DNA of 64,000 bases from an uncultured SAR116 cluster alpha proteobacterium (GTDB taxonomy: Bacteria > Pseudomonadota > Alphaproteobacteria > Puniceispirillales > Marisalimonadaceae), in contig CABZWX010000001.1 in assembly GCA_902529515.1 (NCBI GenBank), forward strand, positions 1 to 64,000, in the 5' to 3' direction. Positions within the stretch are counted from its first letter, which is position 1. Every line of letters starts with the position of its first letter. The translations under genes and the position numbers were made by a program. A model generated the notes under the pieces. The model was not told the origin of the DNA. It searched no databases and was given only the letters and a program-made list of their open reading frames with translations. Below, piece after piece: positions 39,973 through 49,624 of the stretch.

Positions 39973-39992
39973 ATTTAGGGAAAGGATAAGTT

Positions 39993-41312
39993 ATGTCGAT
40001 TACAAAATTATTTGGTAGTTACGGATTTAGTAGTACGCTAGACAGTTTTAATGATGAAATGAAGTTTTTTGCCAAGATGTCTATACTAGATTGGTGTGGA
40101 GTAGCTTATGCAGCAAAACAGGAACCGGTTTCGAAAATAGTTTCTGAAATGGTTAAAGAGGAAAATGGCGTTAATCAAGCACGAGTGATTTCAACTGGAG
40201 ATAACGTTTCATCGAGAGGCGCAGCTTTAGCTAATGGAGCTACTGGTCACGCACTAGATTATGATGACACACACTTTCTTTTTGTTGGCCATCCCACAGC
40301 CAGTGCTTTGCCAACTGCTTTAGCTTTGGGTGAAGAATTAGAATTATCTATAGATAATTTATTGCTCGCATATATGACTGGAGTTGAAGTGTCTACAAGG
40401 ATTGGTCATATTTTAGGCTATTCTCATTATAATGCTGGTTTCCATCAAACTGCTACTAGTGGATCATTTGGTGCAACAATTGTGGCATCAAAATTACTAA
40501 AACTGAATGAGGCCCAAACAATAAATGCTCTTGGCTTAGTCTCCACAAGAGCATCTGGAATTAAATCCCAATTTGGTACTATGGGTAAGCCATATCATGC
40601 AGGAATAGCTGCATCGAATGGTATTGAGGCCGCTAAATTATCTAAACTTGGATTTGTATCAAGAGAAGATGGCATTGAATGTGATCAAGGTTTTTTTCTA
40701 ACTCATGGTTGGGACAAAAAAACTCCTACAAGAGCTGTAGAAAACCTAGGAACTGATTTTCTCTTTCCCGAAATTAAGTATAAATTTCATGCCTGTTGTC
40801 ATGGTCTTCACTCTTTTCTGGAAGCTCTAGAAGAATTGAAACAAGAAAATAACTTTAATCCAGAATCAATTGAAGAGATTGCGATTGAAACTAATCCTTC
40901 ATGGCTCAAAGTGTGTAACATTCAAGAACCTAAAACTGGTCTAGAATCAAAATTCTCTTACAAATTAACAGCAGCCATGTCAATTTATGGTAAAGACACA
41001 GCTGACTTGGGCACTTACAACGATGATATTTGTTTTGATGATAAAATGAACAATATTAGGGATAAGGTAAAGGTAATACCTAACGATCAATTGAGCAATA
41101 CCCAGTCTTTAATTTCTATTAAAGATGGTTCTAAGGATATTAAAAACAAACATGACTTATCTGATAAGATTGATCAAAATATTTTAGAAACTAAAATTAT
41201 TAATAAATCTGCTTCGTTACTATCCAAAAATAAATCTCATGAAATTTCTGAAATGTTAAATGCATCCTCTGAAAGTAAAGTTTCTTCTCTAGTAGATTGT
41301 TTGGTTAGCTAA
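39993..41312 (+). CDS. MmgE/PrpD family protein (copy 2)
   Basis: ANGATGHALDYDDTHFLFVGHPTASALPTALALGE, GFHQTATSGSFGATIVASKLL. Confidence 0.92.
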   Translation: MSITKLFGSYGFSSTLDSFNDEMKFFAKMSILDWCGVAYAAKQEPVSKIVSEMVKEENGVNQARVISTGDNVSSRGAALANGATGHALDYDDTHFLFVGHPTASALPTALALGEELELSIDNLLLAYMTGVEVSTRIGHILGYSHYNAGFHQTATSGSFGATIVASKLLKLNEAQTINALGLVSTRASGIKSQFGTMGKPYHAGIAASNGIEAAKLSKLGFVSREDGIECDQGFFLTHGWDKKTPTRAVENLGTDFLFPEIKYKFHACCHGLHSFLEALEELKQENNFNPESIEEIAIETNPSWLKVCNIQEPKTGLESKFSYKLTAAMSIYGKDTADLGTYNDDICFDDKMNNIRDKVKVIPNDQLSNTQSLISIKDGSKDIKNKHDLSDKIDQNILETKIINKSASLLSKNKSHEISEMLNASSESKVSSLVDCLVS

Positions 41313-42466
41313 TGGAAAGACAAAATTCCGGAAAGGATTTAGAAGGTTTATTAGTCGTAACAGTTGAGCAAGCTGTGGCAGCCCCCTATACATCGTGCAG
41401 ACTGGCAGATGCAGGTGCCAGAGTTATAAAAGTTGAGAGACCTGAAGGTGATTTTGCCAGAAACTATGATAGCAATGCACTTGGAAATAGCGCTTATTTT
41501 GTTTGGTTGAATAGAGGGAAGGAGTCAATTTCTCTTGATCTTAAAAACAGTGAGGATTTTAAAATTTTTGAGAATATTATTTCAAAATCCGATATTTTAA
41601 TCCAAAATTTAGCACCAGGTGCATTTGACCGCCTTGGTTTAAATTTAGTTGAATTAAGAAAAAAATATCCATCTTTAATTACATGTTCTATTTCTGGATT
41701 TGGAGACGAAGGACCATATAAAAACCAAAAAGCTTATGATATGTTAATTCAAGCTGAAACTGGTGTTATTGATATAACTGGTCTTCCAGATAAAGCTGGG
41801 GTTGATGGAAGAGCAAAGGTTGGCCCATCAGTCTGTGATATATCCGCAGGAATGACAGCTTATCAAGCAATTTTGCAAGCACTTATCAAGAGAAGTATTA
41901 GTGGAAAAGGCAGACACATATCAGTGTCCATGTTTAATTCGCTCGCAGATTGGATGAACCCTTTCTACCTTGGTTATGTTTATAATAAAAAAATTCCAAA
42001 AAGAAATGGAATGACTCACCCAATAATCGTTCCCTATGGTGCATATAATTGTAAAGATAATTTGACTATTTTAATTGCTATACAAAATGATAGAGAATGG
42101 GTGAGACTTTGTGAAATTGTATTAGATGACGAAACCATGGTTAATGATGCTCGCTTTAAAACTAACTCAGACCGTGAAGCTAACCGAGAATTAACAGAAA
42201 GAATTATTCAAGATAAATTTATTACTTTTGAACGTGAGGAGTTAATTGAAAAACTTGAAGAAGCAAGCGTTGCTTACGGAAGAATATCTGACATGGAACA
42301 ATTAAAAAACCATCCTCAAAACAATTTTTTAGAAATTGAAACTAAAAATGGAAAAGTTAAAGTTTTAGGTCCAGGTGCAATACATGACAACTTTATACCA
42401 GAAGTAAATAAAATGCCTGAATTAGATGAGCATGGAAAAAAAATTAGAGCTGAATTTAATTCTTAA
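41312..42466 (+). CDS. CaiB/BaiF CoA-transferase (itaconate CoA-transferase-like)
   Basis: GLLVVTVEQAVAAPYTSCRLADAGARVIKVERPEGDFARNYD; start overlaps upstream stop. Confidence 0.88.
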   Translation: MERQNSGKDLEGLLVVTVEQAVAAPYTSCRLADAGARVIKVERPEGDFARNYDSNALGNSAYFVWLNRGKESISLDLKNSEDFKIFENIISKSDILIQNLAPGAFDRLGLNLVELRKKYPSLITCSISGFGDEGPYKNQKAYDMLIQAETGVIDITGLPDKAGVDGRAKVGPSVCDISAGMTAYQAILQALIKRSISGKGRHISVSMFNSLADWMNPFYLGYVYNKKIPKRNGMTHPIIVPYGAYNCKDNLTILIAIQNDREWVRLCEIVLDDETMVNDARFKTNSDREANRELTERIIQDKFITFEREELIEKLEEASVAYGRISDMEQLKNHPQNNFLEIETKNGKVKVLGPGAIHDNFIPEVNKMPELDEHGKKIRAEFNS

Positions 42467-42471
42467 AAAAA

Positions 42472-43296
42472 TTGGAGATAAATTTGAGAAGTATTTTATT
42501 TTTACCAACTGATAAAATTGAAAGATTACCAAAGGCTATAGGATCTGGGGCCGATAAAGTTATTTTTGATTTAGAAGATGGTTTGGCCCATGAAAACAAA
42601 GCAATGGGAAGATCTAATTTTGTTGATTTGGCAAATAGAAATTATGAAGGTCAAGCAGATAAGCTATTATTGCGCATTAATGCTTTAGATACTGAAGAGT
42701 ATCAACATGATATAGAAATGTTAAGGTCTTTACCTTCTCTTCCATATTCTATTGCCATTCCTAAAATAGAGTCTGCTGATGAATGTAGGACTTTTTTAAA
42801 AGATCTTGGAACTAATATATTAATTTTACCTCAAATTGAAACACCGCGTGGTATCGCAACTATTGAAAGTTGGGATTGTTCAAACATAGAGTTTTCTGGA
42901 ATTGGATTTGGGTCAGCAGATTATTGTGCATCTACTGGTGGTGACATGGGTAAAGCCAGTTTAGCGTATGGAAGGGGTAAAATTATTAATGCTGCCGCAT
43001 TATACCACACACTTGCTCTTGATGGTGTATGGTTAGATTTCAGAGATCCTGAAGGATGTAGAGAAGAGACATTATACGTCAAAACTATGGGTTTCAAAGG
43101 ACGTTTTGCTATACATCCAGATCAGATTAAACCTATTCATGATGCTTACAGACCTACTCCAGAAGAATTGGAATGGGCAAAAGGTGTTTTAGAGGAAGCA
43201 AAAACAGCAGGTTCTGGTGCTTTTAAATATCAAGGTAAAATGGTTGATGCACCCGTGCTAGCGGCAGCAAGACTGATTATATCAAGGGAGGATTAA
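42472..43296 (+). CDS. HpcH/HpaI-CitE family CoA lyase (citramalyl-/malyl-CoA lyase-like)
   Basis: RSILFLPTDKIERLPKAIGSGADKVIFDLEDGLAHENK, LPQIETPRGIATIE, GFKGRFAIHPDQIKPIHDAY; a TTG at 42484 is an alternative start. Confidence 0.9.
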   Translation: MEINLRSILFLPTDKIERLPKAIGSGADKVIFDLEDGLAHENKAMGRSNFVDLANRNYEGQADKLLLRINALDTEEYQHDIEMLRSLPSLPYSIAIPKIESADECRTFLKDLGTNILILPQIETPRGIATIESWDCSNIEFSGIGFGSADYCASTGGDMGKASLAYGRGKIINAAALYHTLALDGVWLDFRDPEGCREETLYVKTMGFKGRFAIHPDQIKPIHDAYRPTPEELEWAKGVLEEAKTAGSGAFKYQGKMVDAPVLAAARLIISRED

Positions 43297-43836
43297 ATGG
43301 ATGAAAATTCTTATGGAATTAAAAAAATAGGACCCCAAAGGTATAGAGAAGATCCAGGTAGATATTTTGAAGATTTTCAAGTAGGAGACGTTTATGAGCA
43401 TTGGCCTGGTAGAACGGTAAGCGAAGCTGATAATATATGGTTTACAAATTTAACAATGAACACTCATCCAATTCACTTTGATGCAAATTACGCCTCTAAA
43501 TCTGAGTTTGGAAAATATTTAGTTAATTCCGCTTTTACTTTAGCCCTTGTAACAGGGATGTGTGTTAGTGGCACTAGCCAAAAAGCAATAGCCAACTTGG
43601 GATGGGAAGAAATAAAAATACCTGCTCCAGTGTTTGTAGGAGATACATTATACTCTGAGACGGAAGTTTTAGACAAAAGAGAATCAAAATCAAGACCCAC
43701 ACAGGGTATTGTGAAGGTAAGACACATTGGTAAAAATCAAGATAAAATTGTTGTTATGGATATGGTTAGATCTTTCTTAGTGGCCAAACGTGGGCATAGT
43801 GTAGTTGACGAAATTATTAATGAAGCAACTAATTAG
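43297..43836 (+). CDS. MaoC family dehydratase (mesaconyl-CoA hydratase-like)
   Basis: RYFEDFQVGDVYEHWPGRTVSEADNIWFTNLTMNTHPIHFDANYA. Confidence 0.9.
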   Translation: MDENSYGIKKIGPQRYREDPGRYFEDFQVGDVYEHWPGRTVSEADNIWFTNLTMNTHPIHFDANYASKSEFGKYLVNSAFTLALVTGMCVSGTSQKAIANLGWEEIKIPAPVFVGDTLYSETEVLDKRESKSRPTQGIVKVRHIGKNQDKIVVMDMVRSFLVAKRGHSVVDEIINEATN

Positions 43837-43847
43837 AGAATAATACA

Positions 43848-45053
43848 ATGAATTTACCTCTATCAGGAGTGAAAGTAATTGCTTTTGAGCAATATGGAGC
43901 GGGACCATTTGGTACCCAATATTTAGCTGATTTAGGAGCAGAGGTAATTAAAGTTGAACCAGCAGGTACAAGTGGTGATTATTTAAGAGCAATTGGTCCT
44001 TATTTTATTGATGGCGAAGATAGGAATTCTGCTTCTAGTATTTTTTTTCAAGCTCTCAATAGAAACAAAAAAAGTATAACTTTAGATATATTGTCAGATG
44101 ATGGAAAAAAAATTCTTCAAAAATTAGTTGAGAATGCTGATGCAGTCGCGAACAATTTAAGAGGAGACGTTCCTGAAAAACTTGGAATAACTTATGATCA
44201 GCTTAAACAATATAATAAATCAATTGTTTCAGCACATTGTTCTGCGTACGGAAGGGAAGGGCCTAGAAAAAATTGGCCAGGATATGATTATCTTATGCAA
44301 GCAGAGGCAGGATATTTTTCACTTACTGGTGAACCTAACGGACCTCCAGCAAGATTTGGTCTTTCAATTGTAGATTATATGTCTGGTTTGACCATGTCAT
44401 TTGGACTAGTAAGTGCCATACTGTCTGCAAGGTCCACTGGTATTGGAAGAGATGTAGATGTCAATTTGTTTGATACGGCCATGTTTAATCAAAGTTATAT
44501 GGCAGCCTGGACACTCAACACTAATTTTAAAAGTGAGAGATTAGATAGATCAGCTCATCCAATTTTAGTTCCTTGTCAATTGTATAAAACTAAAAATGGT
44601 TGGATTTACATTATGTGTAATAAGGAAAGTTTTTGGCCTGTTCTGTGTAAAAAACTAGGTAGGGAGGATCTAATTGACAATTCAAAGTTTGTTAACTTTT
44701 CATCAAGGCAAAAACACAGAGACGAAATAACTAAAATTCTTGATGAAGAATTAATGAAAAAAAATACCTCTGAATGGCTGGACGAGTTTGGAGGAGTTGT
44801 TCCGGCAGCTCCAATTTTAAATTTAAAAGAGTCTTTAGAAAATCCATTTTTAAAAGATAGAAAAAATATCCAAAAATTAAAAACAAAAAGGGGGGGTGAT
44901 ATCAGTTTATTGAAAACACCTGTTCATGTTTCAAATAGCAAATTTCAAGATAAAACCGCCCCAGAACTAGGCGAAGATACATATGATATACTTAAAGAGA
45001 TAGGTTTTACTGGTGAACAAATAAGCACTTTCAAGAACAAAGGCATAATCTAA
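43848..45053 (+). CDS. CaiB/BaiF CoA-transferase
   Basis: GVKVIAFEQYGAGPFGTQYLADLGAEVIKVEPAG, GRDVDVNLFDTAMFNQ. Confidence 0.92.
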   Translation: MNLPLSGVKVIAFEQYGAGPFGTQYLADLGAEVIKVEPAGTSGDYLRAIGPYFIDGEDRNSASSIFFQALNRNKKSITLDILSDDGKKILQKLVENADAVANNLRGDVPEKLGITYDQLKQYNKSIVSAHCSAYGREGPRKNWPGYDYLMQAEAGYFSLTGEPNGPPARFGLSIVDYMSGLTMSFGLVSAILSARSTGIGRDVDVNLFDTAMFNQSYMAAWTLNTNFKSERLDRSAHPILVPCQLYKTKNGWIYIMCNKESFWPVLCKKLGREDLIDNSKFVNFSSRQKHRDEITKILDEELMKKNTSEWLDEFGGVVPAAPILNLKESLENPFLKDRKNIQKLKTKRGGDISLLKTPVHVSNSKFQDKTAPELGEDTYDILKEIGFTGEQISTFKNKGII

Positions 45054-45162
45054 ACAGAATTACATAACATATTAACTAATTAATTGGTTTTATTGCAATT
45101 AAAGGTTTACCTGATAAGCATATCGTTATAGGTTGTGATTCTAAATATTTGGAGGAAATTTA

Positions 45163-46332
45163 ATGAAATTAAATAAACTATCATTGTTAGGTGCAGCTGG
45201 CGCTGTTGCTCTAACTTTTGCAGCTGGAACCAATTTAGCTTTAGCTGATGGACATGCTGTAAAACCTATTAAGATGCGTTGGGCGTCTGACCATTCTGGT
45301 CCGCCACATCCTGCAGCTATTGCAGAAATGTTTTTTGCAGAGCAAGTTGAGAAGAAAATCCCTGGAAGTAAAGTCCAGATTTATTGGGCTAAGTCACTTT
45401 ATAATGTTCCAAAAGGAACTCAAGCTCTTACAAAAGGTAATCTTGAGATGATGACTGGTCAATTTGGTAAAACTTCAAGTGTTGAGCCATATGCTAATAC
45501 TATTGTTGGTGCTGGAAAATTAACATCACCTGGTGCTATCAATGGCCTTGATGGAACAAAAACTTTTGCTCAATTAAAGAAAGTTTTTAATGACAAGCAC
45601 GGGATAACTATTTTTGGTTCTGGACATCTAAGTATGTACATGGGTGCTGGTGCTGTTAAAAGTAGAATGTTAGTACCTGCTGATTTTGCTGGTAAGAAAG
45701 TTAGAAGTATGGGACCAGCTGAAAATGCATTGTTAGGAGCTTTAGGTGCAAACCCAACTACTATGGCTTTTGGTGATGTTCCACCTGCTCTTCAAACAGG
45801 TGTTATTGATGGACTACTAACAAGTTTAGGTGGATTTAATGCTACCAAAGAACAAGCTCCATATTTCACAGTTGCTGGAATTAATGGTATTGTTGGTGAT
45901 TACTACTGGATTGGTGCATCAAATAAATGGTGGGCAACTCTTGATAAAAAACAACAAGCAGCGCTGACTGATATCATTATGAATGATTTTATTCCTTATC
46001 AAAAGGCTATTAACTTTTGTAATGATAAAAGATTAGTTGATAAGTTTAAAGTAACTGATAAAAGTGCACCTGGAATTTATGTGATGAGCCCTGCAGAGGC
46101 TGGAGTTCTTCAAGCAAAAGAAGGTGGTGCAACTAATAACTGGATTAAGTCTAAGGTTGATGCAACTGGAGACAAAATGGTTGATCAGTTCACTGCTGAA
46201 GCAAAAGCTTTAGTTGCAGCTAATCCAATGGGATCAAGTGCTTTAGAAAAGACTGATTGTACAGCGTTTGCTTCCGACTTTGCTAAATTTGCAAAAGGAA
46301 CAGCTTTATACAAGAAAAAGTCAAGAAAATAA
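45163..46332 (+). CDS. dctP: TRAP transporter substrate-binding protein, DctP family
   Basis: Signal peptide; FAEQVEKKIPGSKVQIYWAKSLYNVPKGTQALTKGNLEM; followed by DctQ and DctM. Confidence 0.93.
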   Translation: MKLNKLSLLGAAGAVALTFAAGTNLALADGHAVKPIKMRWASDHSGPPHPAAIAEMFFAEQVEKKIPGSKVQIYWAKSLYNVPKGTQALTKGNLEMMTGQFGKTSSVEPYANTIVGAGKLTSPGAINGLDGTKTFAQLKKVFNDKHGITIFGSGHLSMYMGAGAVKSRMLVPADFAGKKVRSMGPAENALLGALGANPTTMAFGDVPPALQTGVIDGLLTSLGGFNATKEQAPYFTVAGINGIVGDYYWIGASNKWWATLDKKQQAALTDIIMNDFIPYQKAINFCNDKRLVDKFKVTDKSAPGIYVMSPAEAGVLQAKEGGATNNWIKSKVDATGDKMVDQFTAEAKALVAANPMGSSALEKTDCTAFASDFAKFAKGTALYKKKSRK

Positions 46333-46340
46333 ATCAATCA

Positions 46341-46373
46341 AAAAAAGGCCTGACTTGTGTTAGGCCTTTTTTT
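46341..46373 (+). terminator. Rho-independent terminator/attenuator between dctP and dctQ
   Basis: Stem aaaaaaggcct (46341-46351)/aggccttttttt (46362-46373), 10-nt loop, T-run. Confidence 0.9.
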
Positions 46374-46388
46374 ATTTAGTTGATTATC

Positions 46389-46940
46389 ATGGATAATTTT
46401 TACAAAATCTCGAACAAAATTCAATCTTCCATCACTGCTATATTAGGTAGGTGTTCTGCATTCCTAATGATAGCCGTCACACTCTTTGCGTTAGCTGAAA
46501 TTATTAGAAGATATATTTTTGGTGTTGTTTTTGAATGGGGTCAAGATGCTGTTATTTACATGATGGTTTCTTCAGTTGCCTTTTACATTTGCGTTACACA
46601 GATCAATAGGAATCATCTTGTAATGAGTGCTGTGTTACAACTTTTAAATACAAAAGGTTTTCACAGAACAGTAGGTTTTTGTAAAATTTTTGTTTCTCTC
46701 TTTGTTTCTGTATTCACTGGTTCTTTAACATATACTGCGTATTCAACTGTTGAATATTCAATACAAATTGGTGAAAGAACAGAGAGTTTATTTTTCTTTA
46801 TGTGGCCATTTTATTTTATATTGGCTCTGGGTATGGGATTAATGTCTTTAGTAGCCTTTCTTCAATTTATTGAAGATATACATAGTTATATAAAGGGTGA
46901 CCATTTTACTGCAGAAGTTGAAGCTGCTACTGATGTTTAA
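46389..46940 (+). CDS. dctQ: TRAP transporter small permease, DctQ family
   Basis: Four-TM protein, EIIRRYIFGVVFEWGQDAVIYMM; ORF track starts 46380. Confidence 0.92.
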   Translation: MDNFYKISNKIQSSITAILGRCSAFLMIAVTLFALAEIIRRYIFGVVFEWGQDAVIYMMVSSVAFYICVTQINRNHLVMSAVLQLLNTKGFHRTVGFCKIFVSLFVSVFTGSLTYTAYSTVEYSIQIGERTESLFFFMWPFYFILALGMGLMSLVAFLQFIEDIHSYIKGDHFTAEVEAATDV

Positions 46941-46964
46941 TTCTAATAATACAGGAAATGTATA

Positions 46965-48248
46965 ATGTGGGCTTTAGGAGGATCTTTATTTAGTCTATTA
47001 TTTGCTGGTGCTCCAATAGGTATAGCTCTTGCTGGTGCTACAGGTCTTCTTGTACTGTTTGACGATTTTTTAACATATAGCACCTTGTTTGAAGCTTTTT
47101 TTAGTTTTCTTACTAAATATACATTAGTAGCTATTCCATTTTTTATTTTTGCTGGTTTTTTAATGGAAAAAACTGGTTTAGTTGCAAGTCTTTTTAAATT
47201 TGCTGACTCAATAGTAGGATGGGTTCCAGGTGGCTTTGCTTATGCAACATTGCTTGCAGCTGTTTTATTTGGAGCAATTTCTGGTTCATCCACAGCAATG
47301 GCTGCTGCAATGAGTGTTATAGCTTATCCCGAATTAATTAAAAGAGGTTATCCAAAATGGATGGCAGCGGGAGTTATTGCGTCAGCAGGTGGAATAGCAC
47401 TTCTTATTCCACCAAGTATAACTTTGATTCTGTTTGGTGTCATAACAGAAATGTCGATAGTTGATTTGTTTTTCGCAGGTATAATTCCTGGATTGATGTT
47501 GGCTATGAGTGATGCAGTTATAATTGTTAGTGTATCTCTTTTTATTAAATTACCTCGAGGAAAATTTGATTTATGTGAAGTTTGGAGGTGTTTTAAAGAA
47601 GCTCTACCTGCTTTGTTAATGCCTGTAATTATATTAGGTGGTTTATATGGAGGTTTATTCACTCCTACTGAAGCAGGTGCTGCCGCTGCTAGTTATGCCC
47701 TTTTTTATGGATTAATTTTTAAAAGAAAAACATTTGCGAAAGAATTAATGCCAACAACTCTAAGAACTATGAACCTAACTGCAGTTGTGTTTTTTCTATT
47801 GGGTTGTGTTGGAATCTTCCAATTTTATCTTGCAAATATGGGTTGGCCTCAAATGATTGCTGAATGGGCTGGTGAATTGGGTCTGAGTAAAACAGGATTT
47901 TTATTTGCACTTATGGGATCGTTATTGTTCTTATCCATGTTTCTAACAGGTGTAGCAATTTTAGTCTTAACTGTACCTATATATTTTCCTGTTGCATTGG
48001 CTCTTGGTGTAGATCCTATTCATTTAGGAATTTTAACAGCATTATGCATAGAAATAGGAAGTGTTATCCCACCCGTTGGTTTAAATTTGTTTGCTGTTAG
48101 TGGAGTAACTGGCTTACCAGTTACAACCGTTATAAAAGGATCATTTCCTTTCTGTATTTCTGACACAGTTGTATTAATCATAGTGCTTCTATTTCCAGCT
48201 TTAGCACTTACACTTCCAGAACTATTAGTTGAATCTCACTTTAATTAA
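46965..48248 (+). CDS. dctM: TRAP transporter large permease, DctM family
   Basis: GAPIGIALAGATGLL, FGAISGSSTAMAAAMSVIAYPELIKRGYPKWMAAGVIASAGGIALLIPPSI. Confidence 0.95.
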   Translation: MWALGGSLFSLLFAGAPIGIALAGATGLLVLFDDFLTYSTLFEAFFSFLTKYTLVAIPFFIFAGFLMEKTGLVASLFKFADSIVGWVPGGFAYATLLAAVLFGAISGSSTAMAAAMSVIAYPELIKRGYPKWMAAGVIASAGGIALLIPPSITLILFGVITEMSIVDLFFAGIIPGLMLAMSDAVIIVSVSLFIKLPRGKFDLCEVWRCFKEALPALLMPVIILGGLYGGLFTPTEAGAAAASYALFYGLIFKRKTFAKELMPTTLRTMNLTAVVFFLLGCVGIFQFYLANMGWPQMIAEWAGELGLSKTGFLFALMGSLLFLSMFLTGVAILVLTVPIYFPVALALGVDPIHLGILTALCIEIGSVIPPVGLNLFAVSGVTGLPVTTVIKGSFPFCISDTVVLIIVLLFPALALTLPELLVESHFN

Positions 48249-49519
48249 AGTTCTAAGAAGGCTTTTGCATAATTTAAAAGTTGATCGTCTTCTCCAAACC
48301 TGGCAACAAATTGGCATCCAATTGGTAATTCTTGTTTACCCTTAAATAGGGGTAGGGTAATACATGGATTTCCGTTTAGAGACCATGTTGTATTAAATAT
48401 CGGTGATCCTGTATATTCTAATCCTTTTAATGCTTCGCCAGGTGCACTAGGAGTAATTATTAAATCAGTCTTGTCAAATACAGCGTCTATTTGATTTTTT
48501 AAAATTGACAAGTCTTTTAAAGCTAACTGGTAATTTTTATTACTCACTTGATATCCATCATTAAGCCTGCCGTTCCTTAATTGGTCACTTAATTGGTCAT
48601 AATAATTGAATCTTTCGTGAGATATTGATCTTTTAAATTCATATCCACTTATATCTAAATGAAGTGCATCAGATTTTGAAATAAGGTTATCAATTTCTAA
48701 ATCAACTACATTTAATTTATCTGAACGGAGTAAATTAAGAAAATGCTCAAAAGCTTCCTTTGTAGAATCATCAGTTTTATCCCAGTGTGGTGTTCTAACA
48801 AATCCAATTTTAATTTTGCTTAAATCTACTTTTTTTATTGATACTAAATCTTCTTCGAGAAGGATTGATCGAAAAAGTGCAATATCTTCTACTGACCTAG
48901 ACATCAATCCTAAAGTATCGATTGACGGAGAATTTGGTAGAATGCCTGATTTATCAAAATCACCATAAGATGGTTTATACCCTATAACTCCACAGTAAGC
49001 AGCAGGTCTTATTACCGACCCAGTAGTTTGTGTGCCAAAACAAACAGGTGCCATCATAGATGCTACAGCTGCAGCCGATCCAGAACTTGAGCCTCCAGGT
49101 GTGAAATCTTTATTATGTGGGTTTGTTGTTAATCCAGGAGCTCTATGTCCTAGTTCAGTAGATACAGTTTTGCCAATAAAAATACATCCTGATTGTTTTG
49201 CAACGGATACCGAAGCAGCGTCTCTCATAGGAACATTATTTTGATAAAAATTAGTTCCAAATCCAGTAGGTGTATTACTTGCATCAATTATATCTTTAAT
49301 TCCAAATGGAATTCCAAGTTGTGATTCATTATTTTCATTATCTAACTGCTTAGCTTTTTCTAGAGCTCTATCTTCATCTAAGTATATCCAAGCTTTAACG
49401 AGATCTTCTTTTTCACGTATTCTTTCGAAACAACTTTGTACCCACTCATACCTTGATAACGTATTGTTACCAATCAGTCTAATTGCATCAGTTGCAGTTA
49501 ATTCAAAAGGATTTGTCAT
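48245..49519 (-). CDS. amidase signature family protein
   Basis: FTPGGSSSGSAAAVASMMAPVCFGTQTTGSVIRPAAYCGVIGYKPSYG. Confidence 0.95.
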   Translation of the reverse strand: MTNPFELTATDAIRLIGNNTLSRYEWVQSCFERIREKEDLVKAWIYLDEDRALEKAKQLDNENNESQLGIPFGIKDIIDASNTPTGFGTNFYQNNVPMRDAASVSVAKQSGCIFIGKTVSTELGHRAPGLTTNPHNKDFTPGGSSSGSAAAVASMMAPVCFGTQTTGSVIRPAAYCGVIGYKPSYGDFDKSGILPNSPSIDTLGLMSRSVEDIALFRSILLEEDLVSIKKVDLSKIKIGFVRTPHWDKTDDSTKEAFEHFLNLLRSDKLNVVDLEIDNLISKSDALHLDISGYEFKRSISHERFNYYDQLSDQLRNGRLNDGYQVSNKNYQLALKDLSILKNQIDAVFDKTDLIITPSAPGEALKGLEYTGSPIFNTTWSLNGNPCITLPLFKGKQELPIGCQFVARFGEDDQLLNYAKAFLEL

Positions 49520-49624
49520 GGTATTTTCTCATATGATTTTAATAACGATATCTTAATGATTATTTTTTAGTTTTGTAAAATGAAATTTTAGTTTAACCTT
49601 TTCAATATGTTTTGGGAGAAATAA

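Noticed and set aside
39115-43836. Autotrophic 3-hydroxypropionate bicycle
   Set aside because: Only enzymes resembling the Mch/Mct/Meh/Mcl half are present, with no carboxylases or malonyl-CoA/propionyl-CoA synthase; organisation fits itaconate-type catabolism better
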